14,398 nt of DNA from Bdellovibrionales bacterium (lineage in GTDB: Bacteria > Bdellovibrionota > Bdellovibrionia > Bdellovibrionales > UBA840): contig JAGRAL010000234.1 in assembly GCA_020434605.1 (NCBI GenBank), positions 1-14,398 of the forward strand. The letters are read 5' to 3'. A program made the position numbers and the translations under genes. Positions 6,322-13,301 of the stretch are shown in pieces. The notes under the pieces are model-generated. The model saw only the letters and a list, made by a program, of their open reading frames with translations. It was not told the origin of the DNA and ran no database searches. How positions within the stretch are numbered: the first letter of the stretch is position 1; every line of letters begins with the position of its first letter.

Positions 6322-7812
6322 TTACTTAGAACAAAATGGTAGATCTGGCATGATACCACATAATAGTTCGCAAAGGCTTGGATCGCCCAATGGACATTCT
6401 CCGCCGCCGCCGCCAGTGCTAGCGTTTGCTACTACGTAGTCTAAAGAAGTTACCGTTGTACCTGCTGCATCCTTTACTGAAATGCGAGTTGTACCTTCAG
6501 CAACAGCACTTACTAAACCTTCTGCGCTGATTGTAGCGATATTAGTGTTAGATGAAGTAAAGCTAAAAGGTGCTTGACCATTTTTAACACTAACTTGAAG
6601 TGTTTCTTGCGGCTTTAAAGCTGTAGCCGTCGGAACTAAAAACATTTTTTCAGCTTTTAGATCTGTTACAGCAGCTGCTGCATCAATACGGCAGTTACAA
6701 GCAGTTTCGATCTCAACTTTTGCACCAGTAGATTGAAGAATCGCTCTGATTTCAGCACCTGTCATATTTGGGTATTGTGACTTAATCAATGCAACGATAC
6801 CAGCAACAAGTGGAGTAGCCATTGAAGTTCCAGAAATCTTTCCGTACTTATTGCCTGGGAATGTAGATAAAATATCTAAACCAGGTGAAGCGATATGAAC
6901 TGTTTTCTTACCAAAATTTGACCATGATGGTTTTGCATCATTGATGTCAGAAGCGGCCACAGCGATCATATTTGGAAACCCACCGTTAGCAGGGTAGAAC
7001 TCAGTTGTGTCGTTGTTAGTTCCGTTGTTAGCAGCAGCTGCAACAAAAATTACACCGGCTTTATCGGCTCTTTCAACCGCATCAACAAGAGGCTGAGCCT
7101 GTGAACGATTTACTTTTGCACCCCAGCTAGCAGAAATAATAGCTGCTTTGTGCTCAATGGCGTAATCGATAGCTTTGATACCAGCCATTAAGTCTCCGCT
7201 ACCATCAGCACCTAAAAAACGTAGTGGCATAATGCTAATGTTAGGACTCGCACCAACTGTACCGCCATCTACTAAACCATTTGCACCGATGGAACCTGCG
7301 CAGTGAGTTCCGTGTCCAGCGTTTTGTGAGCCTGTTTCGTCCATTGGATCATTATCGTTTCCTTTAAAATCGTAACCAGGAACCATGTTTGTAGATAAAG
7401 ATTCGTGACGGTAGTCTACGCCTGTATCGATAATGGCTAGTAAAACATCCTTAGAGCCGCGGCCAGCTACTTGCCAAGCTTTTTCAATATTTACTTTTTG
7501 ATTTGCCCATTGTTCTTGTAGGTTCGCAAAGCTTCCAAAATCTAGAGGAGCTTCTACTGTGTGCAGTTGAATATTTTCTACTACGTACTCCACGTTTGGA
7601 TCTTGGTAAATTTTAGATAAAACGCTGGCTTCAATAGCGTCAGCAATATCAACTAAAACTAGATTCCCAGGCTTATGAGTTTCTAATGCTGTTACGCCTG
7701 CAATTTGCGAAACACTTTTTAAGTTTATATTCTTTTGTTTGATGATGTACTCAGCAGCGCTTACTTGCGTGCTTGCTAAAATAATAAATAATAGTGATGT
7801 TATTTTCATCAT
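6322..7812 (-). CDS. secreted subtilisin-like serine protease (S8) with Big_2 domain and Cys-rich tail
   Basis: The preproprotein has 496 residues. Order: Sec signal (MMKITSLLFIILASTQVSA, cleavage near 19), an I9-like propeptide (about 21-85), the S8 catalytic domain (about 100-385), a Big_2-like Ig domain (about 391-461), a GGGGG linker and a 25-residue tail. Catalytic residues are Asp129 (AIIDTGVDYRHESL), His167 (GHGTHCAGSIGANG) and Ser330 (SGTSMATPLVAG), with the oxyanion Asn in AAAANNGTNND. The tail has four cysteines (ECPLGDPSLC, ELLC, LPFC) and probably forms two disulfides. CNC at 372-374 sits near the end of the catalytic domain. ATG 7812 is preferred over ATG 7839 because AGGGAGGGG precedes it at proper spacing and it gives the clean signal peptide. 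It probably degrades proteins outside the cell. It is followed by its own terminator and is divergent from the M23 gene. Confidence 0.92.
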   Translation of the reverse strand: MMKITSLLFIILASTQVSAAEYIIKQKNINLKSVSQIAGVTALETHKPGNLVLVDIADAIEASVLSKIYQDPNVEYVVENIQLHTVEAPLDFGSFANLQEQWANQKVNIEKAWQVAGRGSKDVLLAIIDTGVDYRHESLSTNMVPGYDFKGNDNDPMDETGSQNAGHGTHCAGSIGANGLVDGGTVGASPNISIMPLRFLGADGSGDLMAGIKAIDYAIEHKAAIISASWGAKVNRSQAQPLVDAVERADKAGVIFVAAAANNGTNNDTTEFYPANGGFPNMIAVAASDINDAKPSWSNFGKKTVHIASPGLDILSTFPGNKYGKISGTSMATPLVAGIVALIKSQYPNMTGAEIRAILQSTGAKVEIETACNCRIDAAAAVTDLKAEKMFLVPTATALKPQETLQVSVKNGQAPFSFTSSNTNIATISAEGLVSAVAEGTTRISVKDAAGTTVTSLDYVVANASTGGGGGECPLGDPSLCELLCGIMPDLPFCSK

Positions 7813-7889
7813 GGATTCCCCTCCCTGGTTATATTCCATGCAAAATATTAACGCAGCTTTTTGGAAGAACGGGTAGCAAAAAAAAGCTT

Positions 7890-7918
7890 TTGCCTTTTAT
7901 GTGTCGCACTGCTTTTAT
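7890..7918 (+). promoter_or_regulatory. possible promoter of the M23 gene, six bases from ATG 7925
   Basis: TTGCCT (7890-7895), 17 bases and TTTTAT (7913-7918) are followed by six bases and ATG 7925. Each box matches the consensus at four of six positions, so in AT-rich DNA chance is possible. It is listed because the gene has no ribosome binding site and the layout equals that of queD and the methyltransferase gene. Confidence 0.28.
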
Positions 7919-7924
7919 TTTTAC

Positions 7925-8515
7925 ATGAGTTTAAATTTTTCAAACACTGCATTCTCAGCTGTTATTCATTTACCCAGTGATTATGAGGTTTTTGATTTTT
8001 CAAATGGTTATGATCCCAATAGAAAACATAAATATGCATATGGTATAGGCAAGTACAATGAGAAACGTCCTAATATGTACACAAGTGATTTGTATGATGA
8101 TCAACGTGATATACATATGGGAATAGACATAATGGCACCAGTTGGTACTCAAGTTCATGCTTTTTACGAGGGCGAAGTTTTTTTGTTCGCAAATAATGAT
8201 AAAGATTTAGATTACGGCCATACATTAATCACTAAGCATATCATCAATGGGCAAAGCATTTATGCATTGTTTGGACATTTAAGTGAGAAGTCCATTTCAT
8301 CTATATATATAGGACAAAAGTTTTTAGCGGGTGATGTGATTGCTTATGTTGGTGACAGACATGAAAATGGTGGGTGGAACCCACATTTGCATTTTCAAAT
8401 CTCAATTGCCGAACCAACGGTTTGTGATATGCCTGGTGTTGTTCATGAAAAAGATTTGAATGCGGCACTTAAGATGTATCCTGATCCTAGAATTATTTTA
8501 GGGGATGTATATTGA
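7925..8515 (+). CDS. M23-family (LytM-like) metallopeptidase
   Basis: The protein has 196 residues from ATG 7925; GTG 7901 would add eight. The M23 zinc motifs are complete: HMGIDIMAPVGTQVHAF gives HxxxD, followed by GEVFL, the DYGHTLITKH strand, YALFGHLSEKS (the Y-HLS motif), GQKFLAGDVIAYVGD and NPHLHFQIS giving HxH. M23 enzymes cut glycyl or DD peptide bonds in peptidoglycan cross-links. There is no convincing signal peptide from either start, although the substrate would be outside the cytosol; export by another route or a non-wall substrate are both possible. C-terminal NAALKMYPDPRIILGDV ends the family fold. No Shine-Dalgarno precedes either start, and the stop is TGA. It is followed by 87 bases before the phosphatase operon, which seems to have its own promoter. 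Confidence 0.82.
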   Translation: MSLNFSNTAFSAVIHLPSDYEVFDFSNGYDPNRKHKYAYGIGKYNEKRPNMYTSDLYDDQRDIHMGIDIMAPVGTQVHAFYEGEVFLFANNDKDLDYGHTLITKHIINGQSIYALFGHLSEKSISSIYIGQKFLAGDVIAYVGDRHENGGWNPHLHFQISIAEPTVCDMPGVVHEKDLNAALKMYPDPRIILGDVY

Positions 8516-8574
8516 TACTATCTTATAAAAATCTCATGAAACGCTCAAGACCTACTAGCAATAGTAAGTTGCAA

Positions 8575-8583
8575 TGATATAAG
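8575..8583 (+). promoter_or_regulatory. candidate extended -10 promoter of the phosphatase operon
   Basis: TGATATAAG is an extended -10 element: TG, one base, then TATAAG (five of six). No good -35 stands at the right distance, which extended -10 promoters can tolerate. Transcription would begin near 8590, putting the run of eight G within the first bases of the mRNA and immediately before the ATG. Confidence 0.35.
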
Positions 8584-8592
8584 TGAGTACAA

Positions 8593-8600
8593 GGGGGGGG
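8593..8600 (+). repeat. run of eight G forming the ribosome binding site of the phosphatase gene
   Basis: AAGGGGGGGG is followed by AT and ATG 8603, so the homopolymer replaces a usual AGGAGG. Such tracts can gain or lose bases by slippage. A change here would alter spacing to the start codon rather than the reading frame, so it could tune expression of the three-gene operon. Confidence 0.6.
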
Positions 8601-8602
8601 AT

Positions 8603-9481
8603 ATGTTTTTAATAGTATTGATCTTGTCTAATTTAGGCTACACATTCACGTTTACGGCAATGGGGGATACGGGTAAAGGAAACGACGGGCAGTGGGAAGT
8701 GTCGCGTGCTTTAAAACAGGTTTGCGAGACAAGAAACTGTAAATTTAATTTATTATTAGGGGATAATATTTATCAAGAGGGAGTGACATCCGTTGATGAC
8801 CCGCAATTTTACGAAAAATTTGAAAAGCAATACGGTGATATCACAATGCCGTTTTATGTCGCCTTGGGAAATCATGACTACGGGGAGTTAGAAGATCATT
8901 GGGAGAGAGGCGGCTATGAAATCGCCTACGCTGCAAAAAATCCGCAGTGGATTTTACCAAAAGAATACTACTATTTTGAAATGAACGAAGTTCTTTTTAT
9001 TGTCTTAGATACTGTTCTTTTGAAACATAATAAAAAAGTAAAAGAGCAAGCTGCTATGGTTAAAGAGGCATTAACAAATTCGAAGGCGAAGTGGGTGATA
9101 GTGGCAGCACATCATCCGTACTTATCAAATGGAAAACATGGTAACGCTGGAAAGTATGAAGGTTTGCCGTTTCCGTATAAAGTAAGCGGTAAATACATTA
9201 AAGATTTTATGGATAAAAATCTTTGTGGCAAAATGGACATCCTATTTTCTGGTCATGATCATAATAAACAAATTCTTCCGGGCACAAAAAAATGCGATGC
9301 TACTTTTGTAGTTAGTGGGGCAGGGGCAAGTGCGACGGCACTAAAAGAAAGAAATCCTTTTTATGTTCAATCAGAAGAACTAGGTTTTATTTTAGCAGAT
9401 GTAACAAATGATAAAATTTCACTAGAAGTAATCAACAGCTTGGGTAATACTACACATACTCATGTTGTTAAAAAACACTAA
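8603..9481 (+). CDS. purple-acid-phosphatase-type metallophosphoesterase (TRAP-like)
   Basis: The 292-residue protein has the full set of purple acid phosphatase motifs: MGDTGKG (Asp22), LLGDNIY (Asp54 with Tyr57, the Fe(III)-binding Tyr), LGNHDY (Asn90-His91), VIVAAHHP, and SGHDHN (GHxH). Length and motif spacing match the small tartrate-resistant type rather than plant enzymes. Such enzymes hydrolyse phosphomonoesters at a two-metal centre. The first 19 residues are hydrophobic and end TFTA, so export is likely, though the n-region lacks a Lys or Arg. The mature protein has three cysteines in the N-terminal third and two later (LCGK, KKCDA). It is the first gene of an operon: its 3' end overlaps the dehydrogenase gene by 20 bases. 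The ribosome binding site is a run of eight G. The substrate is not predictable. Confidence 0.87.
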   Translation: MFLIVLILSNLGYTFTFTAMGDTGKGNDGQWEVSRALKQVCETRNCKFNLLLGDNIYQEGVTSVDDPQFYEKFEKQYGDITMPFYVALGNHDYGELEDHWERGGYEIAYAAKNPQWILPKEYYYFEMNEVLFIVLDTVLLKHNKKVKEQAAMVKEALTNSKAKWVIVAAHHPYLSNGKHGNAGKYEGLPFPYKVSGKYIKDFMDKNLCGKMDILFSGHDHNKQILPGTKKCDATFVVSGAGASATALKERNPFYVQSEELGFILADVTNDKISLEVINSLGNTTHTHVVKKH

Positions 9482-10412
9482 AGCCGTTTTTTTAGATGCA
9501 TCAACTTTAGGAGACACAGATATGTCTCCTATTTCATCTATTTTAGAAGAGTTTATCGCCTACGAACGAACAAAGTTAGATCATGTTGTTGATCGTTGCA
9601 TGGGGTATCCAATCGTAATTACCAACAAAGTTCCGCTCAATCGCGATGATTTAGCGAACCTTCCAGATTTACAATTGATTTGTGTGGCAGCAACCGGTGT
9701 AAATCACATTGATATGGCAGCTTGTGAAGAGATGAAAATCAAAGTAAAAAATGTATCTGGATACTCTACAGATTCGGTGGCACAGTCGACGTTTAATTTA
9801 CTGCTACACAGTCTTCATAATAATGCGTATTACGATCGATATACAAAAAATGGAGACTGGTCACTTTCACCTATTTTTACGAATTTAAAATTTCCATTTG
9901 TAGAGCTTAAAGGTAAGACGTGGGGTATTGTCGGTTTAGGACAGATTGGCGAGAGGGTTGCCGAGATTGCTAAGGCCTTTGGCTGTCACGTAGTGTACAC
10001 ATCGACAAGTGGCAAAAATAAAAATGATCGATGGGAAAAAGTAGATCTAAAAAAAATGATGGAAGTGGCAGATATAGTTTCTATTCATTGCAACTTAACT
10101 ACTGAGACCGAAGCTTTGATACATTTTGATGTTTTGAAACTAGCAAAAAGAAAGCCTATGCTGATTAACGTAGCCAGGGGCCCTATTGTAGTTGAGGAAG
10201 ATATCGTTACAGCTCTTAAAGAAGACTATATCAGCAATTACGCTGCGGATGTATTGTTCATTGAGCCCCCGCAAAGGGATCATATATTTTTCTCTGATAA
10301 TGAAATCAAAAACAAAGTATTTATCACTCCTCATATTGCGTGGTCTTCCGTCGAAGCGCGCAAGCGTTTGGTTGAAGGTATACGTAATAACATCTTGGAA
10401 ACATACGGATGA
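9462..10412 (+). CDS. D-2-hydroxyacid dehydrogenase (glycerate dehydrogenase-like)
   Basis: The 316-residue protein belongs to the D-isomer-specific 2-hydroxyacid dehydrogenases. It has the substrate-domain segment VAATGVNHIDMAA and GYSTDSVAQSTFNLLL, the NAD(P)-binding loop GLGQIGERV (Gly158, Gly160, Gly163), and catalytic Arg239 (NVARGPIV), Glu268 (VLFIEPP) and His291 (TPHIAW). The GYSTxSVAQ signature is common in enzymes annotated as glycerate/hydroxypyruvate dehydrogenases, but the substrate cannot be settled from sequence. It is cytosolic with no signal. ATG 9462 lies inside the end of the phosphatase gene (20-base overlap), and its TGA overlaps the ATG of the next gene (ATGA), so the three are very probably co-transcribed and translationally coupled. 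It is odd to find a cytosolic enzyme between two envelope proteins. Confidence 0.9.
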   Translation: MLLKNTKAVFLDASTLGDTDMSPISSILEEFIAYERTKLDHVVDRCMGYPIVITNKVPLNRDDLANLPDLQLICVAATGVNHIDMAACEEMKIKVKNVSGYSTDSVAQSTFNLLLHSLHNNAYYDRYTKNGDWSLSPIFTNLKFPFVELKGKTWGIVGLGQIGERVAEIAKAFGCHVVYTSTSGKNKNDRWEKVDLKKMMEVADIVSIHCNLTTETEALIHFDVLKLAKRKPMLINVARGPIVVEEDIVTALKEDYISNYAADVLFIEPPQRDHIFFSDNEIKNKVFITPHIAWSSVEARKRLVEGIRNNILETYG

Positions 10413-11266
10413 GTTTGTTCGTTCTTTTCTTGATCACCTTTGCTATAGGGCAAGATGTAGAAACAACAGAAGCGCCAGAAACAAAACCAACTATAAAAAA
10501 TGAAAAACCAAAGCCACTGCCCAAATACGAGTTTGGCCTTGGGTATATTTTTGGCGATATCCCTGATTACCCAGGGGCCAATGAAAAAACAATCCGCTCA
10601 TTTCCGATACCATACTTTGTGTACAGAGGGGATGTCTTACAGGCAGAGCGGGGAGGGATCCGCACTCGGTTCTTAAAAGGAAAGTATTATGAATACGATT
10701 TTAGTTTTTCGGGAGCTTTCCCTGCAAACTCAAGTGATAACGATGCTAGAGAAGGAATGAGTGATCTTGGTTGGATGTTTGAGGCGGGGCCGCAGTTAAA
10801 GCTTTTTTTACTAAAATCGAAAGTGCAAAATTGGACAGTAAAATTACCTGTGCGTGCTATCTTTAGTTTGGATGATGGGCAAATACATGGCAGAGGTTAT
10901 TCATTTAACCCTAGCTTACAAATCTCTTTTCCAAAGTTTCCGTTTAAAAGAAATATTTTATCTCTTGGATTTACTACCGATTTTGCAACTAAAAAGACTC
11001 ACGAGTATTTTTATGAAGTAAGGCAAAAAGACGTAACAGCAGATAGGCCTTTATTTTCAGCGCAAAAAGGACTTTTGGGTTCTAGTATCGATGTTACTTT
11101 AATTACTTCTTGGTCCAAGTATGCGGTTTTTATAAATACAAACTTTAGTTTTTATGGAGAAGCAAAAAATAAAGATAGCCCGCTACACTTAGATAATCAG
11201 ACGCAAAGTGTAGCCGCGGGCTTTATTTGGAGCTTTTATCAGTCAAAAGATCAGGGTTTTCGATAA
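10409..11266 (+). CDS. MipA/OmpV-family outer-membrane protein
   Basis: The 285-residue protein starts with a short signal (MSLFVLFLITFAIGQ), then a Pro/Lys/Glu-rich linker (about 17-40) and a beta-barrel domain. Family landmarks are YEFGLGYIFGDIPDYPGANE near the start of the barrel, FPIPYFVYRGD (the PYf-Y-g motif), alternating hydrophobic strands such as YEYDFSFSGAFPA and an aromatic-ending last strand (AAGFIWSFYQ). MipA/OmpV proteins are outer-membrane barrels; E. coli MipA scaffolds peptidoglycan enzymes, while most homologs have no known role. It is third in the phosphatase operon, coupled by an ATGA overlap. A strong hairpin lies within its last 90 bases, and its stop is two bases from that of the convergent barrel gene. 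The final nine residues (QSKDQGFR end) extend past the last strand. Confidence 0.85.
   Translation: MSLFVLFLITFAIGQDVETTEAPETKPTIKNEKPKPLPKYEFGLGYIFGDIPDYPGANEKTIRSFPIPYFVYRGDVLQAERGGIRTRFLKGKYYEYDFSFSGAFPANSSDNDAREGMSDLGWMFEAGPQLKLFLLKSKVQNWTVKLPVRAIFSLDDGQIHGRGYSFNPSLQISFPKFPFKRNILSLGFTTDFATKKTHEYFYEVRQKDVTADRPLFSAQKGLLGSSIDVTLITSWSKYAVFINTNFSFYGEAKNKDSPLHLDNQTQSVAAGFIWSFYQSKDQGFR
11177..11228. terminator. bidirectional terminator-like hairpin inside the 3' end of the MipA-like gene
   Basis: AGCCCGCTACACTT (11177-11190) pairs with AAGTGTA (11206-11212) plus GCGGGCT (11216-11222), a 14-pair stem with a three-base bulge (GCC) and a 15-base loop. Plus-strand transcripts then read TTATTT. Minus-strand transcripts meet a T-rich run (TATCTTTATTTTTT) after it. 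It lies within the coding region some 40 bases before the two abutting stops of the convergent genes and could end both transcripts. For plus-strand transcription this would truncate the mRNA before the stop, so it may work mainly for the minus-strand gene. Confidence 0.5.
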
Positions 11267-11268
11267 GC

Positions 11269-11808
11269 TTATAAATCAAATGGTGCACTGATTGATACCA
11301 TCAAACCTTTTTCTTTAAGATCTGTCACGCTAACATCATTAAGAGTATCGTATTCACCCGAAAAGTATTCTAAGTTAATATCAATAACCGGCAGCACGGT
11401 AATACCAAGCCCTAGTTTATACCCACTACCATCTTCAGCTTTATACTTATAGCCACTTCCTGAAGGGATGTAATCCGCTTTGTAATACCCGGCCCATGCT
11501 CTTAAAGGAGCTATTGGGATGTCGGCCCCGGCTGTAATACCCATACGAGTCATAGTACCTTCTAGTTCGACGTCAACGCCGCCTTCAGGTTCCCATGAAA
11601 GTTCGCCCGTTGAATAGTCAAAGGCAATAAACAGGGTAGATAAAAATGTATAACCAACGCGGCCACCAACCATTAGACCCTTAGCTGCAGTTCCATCTGT
11701 ACCTCGTTCAATAGCAGTTACATTATAACCAACATAAGGTTCTAATAGTAATCCAGCATTTGCATAGGTTGTGGATAATAGGGCTATTAAAAATAGAATT
11801 CCTTTCAT
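11269..11808 (-). CDS. small outer-membrane beta-barrel protein (OmpA/OprF-barrel-like)
   Basis: The 179-residue protein has a clean Sec signal (MKGILFLIALLSTTYANA, cleavage before GLLLEPYVGY). The mature part is about 160 residues of alternating, Gly/Tyr-rich strands: LLLEPYVGYNV, KGLMVGGRVGYTF, TLFIAFDYSTGEL, RMGITAGADIPI, LRAWAGYYKADY, GYKLGLGITVLP, IDINLEYFSGEY and GLMVSISAPFDL. The count suggests an eight-stranded barrel, and the protein ends in Phe-Asp-Leu just past the last strand. ATG 11808 is chosen over ATG 11820 because GGAGG precedes it by five bases and the upstream ATG overlaps that site. It converges on the MipA-like gene. Function unknown; a structural or porin-like role is inferred from the fold only. 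Confidence 0.83.
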   Translation of the reverse strand: MKGILFLIALLSTTYANAGLLLEPYVGYNVTAIERGTDGTAAKGLMVGGRVGYTFLSTLFIAFDYSTGELSWEPEGGVDVELEGTMTRMGITAGADIPIAPLRAWAGYYKADYIPSGSGYKYKAEDGSGYKLGLGITVLPVIDINLEYFSGEYDTLNDVSVTDLKEKGLMVSISAPFDL

Positions 11809-11931
11809 AAAAACCTCCATACTTATCTAGAATCTCTATTTATCTCTCAAATTGCAAGAATCAATAAAGCCATTGTAACCAGACTACGTATGAGCTAAAA
11901 TTTTTCTTATAATAAGACAAAAGGAGTTTGT

Positions 11932-12675
11932 ATGCGATCAGGAAATCCTGCACTTCGAGAAAATGTGTTTCGTTTAGAAAAACAAAAGGCCATATCTACA
12001 AATGAGACAATGACTGTGGCCGGCACTACAAACAAGACAGCCATGCTTTTGGTAATTACTTTTTTATCAGCATCCTATACATGGAATTATATAGATCAGA
12101 ACACCGTTCAAGTTCTACCTATGTACCTATTTGGCAGTGCTATCCTTGCCTTCATTATAAGCCTTATAATCATCTTTAAAAAGACAACGGCACCTATCCT
12201 GGCTCCTGTTTACTGTATTCTGGAAGGAGCTCTAATGGGCTTTATTTCACTATTCATGGAAAGGCTCTACCCAGGAATTGTTACGCAGGCAATACTTGCG
12301 ACTTTTGGTGTTATGGCGGGCTTGCTGCTAGCCTATAAAACAAGGCTGATTAAAGTCACCGAAAACTTTAAGTTAGGGGTATTTGCAGCCACGGCTGGTA
12401 TAGCTTTTGTATACCTTATCTCGATGATCGCAGGATTTTTTGGAGTACAGGTGCCGGTGATACACGATTCATCGCCAATGGGGATTGCTGTTAGTGTCAT
12501 AATTGTGATTGTAGCGGCTCTAAACTTGGTTCTTGATTTTGACTTTATAGAAAACGGTGAACAAATAGGTGCCCCTAAGTATATGGAGTGGTATGCAGCG
12601 TTTGGATTGATTGTTACATTGCTTTGGTTATACATGGAAATCCTTAGACTCTTAGCAAAAACAAGAGAGAGATAG
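11932..12675 (+). CDS. Bax inhibitor-1/YccA-family membrane protein
   Basis: The 247-residue protein has seven predicted membrane helices at about 39-56, 66-85, 90-110, 117-135, 147-170, 180-200 and 217-240. It matches the 'Bax1-I' branch of the Bax-inhibitor-1 superfamily: an N-terminal SGNPALRENVF segment, the APVYCILEGALMGFIS helix, the KYMEWYAAFGLIVTLLWLYMEILRLL end, and the acidic LDFDFIENG loop that holds the conserved Asp pair. Family members are inner-membrane, and some pass calcium or protons; this role is not shown here. AAGGAG lies five bases before the ATG. A perfect TATAAT at 11908-11913 without a good -35 may be the promoter. A 7-bp hairpin (12674-12691) followed by TTT overlaps its stop codon and could be a weak terminator. 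Confidence 0.9.
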   Translation: MRSGNPALRENVFRLEKQKAISTNETMTVAGTTNKTAMLLVITFLSASYTWNYIDQNTVQVLPMYLFGSAILAFIISLIIIFKKTTAPILAPVYCILEGALMGFISLFMERLYPGIVTQAILATFGVMAGLLLAYKTRLIKVTENFKLGVFAATAGIAFVYLISMIAGFFGVQVPVIHDSSPMGIAVSVIIVIVAALNLVLDFDFIENGEQIGAPKYMEWYAAFGLIVTLLWLYMEILRLLAKTRER

Positions 12676-12679
12676 ACTT

Positions 12680-12708
12680 TTGACAAAGTCTTTTATGAGT
12701 GCTGTAGT
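12680..12708 (+). promoter_or_regulatory. strong sigma-70-type promoter for the small four-cysteine protein
   Basis: A perfect TTGACA (12680-12685), a 17-base spacer and TGTAGT (12703-12708, four of six) preceded by TG at the extended -10 position. Transcription would begin near 12715, just before AAGGAGGT and GTG 12734. The -35 overlaps the loop of the small hairpin at the end of the upstream gene. Confidence 0.6.
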
Positions 12709-12733
12709 AATGGCAAATATACAAGGAGGTCCT

Positions 12734-13183
12734 GTGAAGTCGATTTTTATTGGTCTAATGCTATTGTCATTTAATGTATTTGCTGACGGTGTTGAAATGG
12801 TAGAAAACGAATCTGTTTTTACATACAACAGCCACTTAGCTTTCTACGCTTGTAGCTATGCTGAAAGACAAGCTGAGAAGTACATTGAGCAAATGGGTGG
12901 AGAAGTTGTTAAAATTCGTTGTACTGGTGGATTGCCAGATTCTAGATATGTTAGCTTACGTCTAAAATTTGTTAGCTACAAATCTACTAATAGTGCTGAT
13001 GCAATCAATAGCGAGTGGATCAATGTTAAACTTCGTGGAAATGAGTCTTGCGAATTTAACAAAAAGTTAATTGAGCACTTATTACCACAATTCGAAACTC
13101 GTAATTTATTAGCTAAAGAATTTTGCGATGTGGCGAGAGGTAGATACTTATACTCTTTTGACTCTCTATCAGCTGCAAACTAA
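12734..13183 (+). CDS. small secreted protein with four cysteines, function unknown
   Basis: I do not recognise this protein. From GTG 12734 it has 149 residues. The start is set by AAGGAGGT (12723-12730), a perfect match to the 16S tail four bases upstream, and by the resulting signal peptide (MKSIFIGLMLLSFNVFA, cleavage before DGVEM). An upstream TTG in the same frame would lie in the promoter. The mature part has about 132 residues and four cysteines (FYACSY, IRCTGG, ESCEFN, EFCDVA), enough for two disulfides, and a charged helix-like AERQAEKYIEQMGGEV. The last segment is RGRYLYSFDSLSAAN. Its near-consensus promoter, perfect ribosome binding site and strong terminator make it a separate, probably highly expressed unit. 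A periplasmic or secreted location is inferred. Confidence 0.8.
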   Translation: MKSIFIGLMLLSFNVFADGVEMVENESVFTYNSHLAFYACSYAERQAEKYIEQMGGEVVKIRCTGGLPDSRYVSLRLKFVSYKSTNSADAINSEWINVKLRGNESCEFNKKLIEHLLPQFETRNLLAKEFCDVARGRYLYSFDSLSAAN

Positions 13184-13205
13184 TAGTATTATTTACCTAA
13201 CTTGG

Positions 13206-13228
13206 CGGGCCTTAAATGGCCCGTTTTT
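13206..13228 (+). terminator. intrinsic terminator after the four-cysteine protein gene
   Basis: CGGGCC (13206-13211) and GGCCCG (13218-13223) form a perfect six-pair G:C stem with loop TTAAAT, followed by TTTTTATTATATTTT. It stands 22 bases after the stop codon. Confidence 0.9.
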
Positions 13229-13265
13229 ATTATATTTTATCTGACTTAAAAAACCTTAATCTTGA

Positions 13266-13295
13266 TTGTCTTTAGGCCCTAAATTCTTTTATAAT
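13266..13295 (+). promoter_or_regulatory. candidate promoter of the methyltransferase gene, six bases from the ATG
   Basis: TTGTCT (13266-13271), an 18-base spacer and a perfect TATAAT (13290-13295), then six bases and ATG 13302. No Shine-Dalgarno lies between the -10 and the ATG, so a start at the predicted site gives a leaderless mRNA. It follows directly after the terminator at 13206-13228. Confidence 0.5.
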
Positions 13296-13301
13296 AAAAC
13301 A

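Noticed and set aside
7876..7893. GCAAAA/TTTTGC inverted repeat as a terminator
   Set aside because: It lies between two divergent gene starts, where no transcript needs ending; the stem is AT-rich and may be chance.
8552..8568. TACTA-GCAA-TAGTA hairpin between the M23 and phosphatase genes as a terminator
   Set aside because: Five A:T-rich pairs without a following T run; too weak to support.
12333..12686. Open frame on the minus strand opposite the Bax-inhibitor gene
   Set aside because: Antisense of a conserved membrane protein; composition is that of a reversed hydrophobic coding region.
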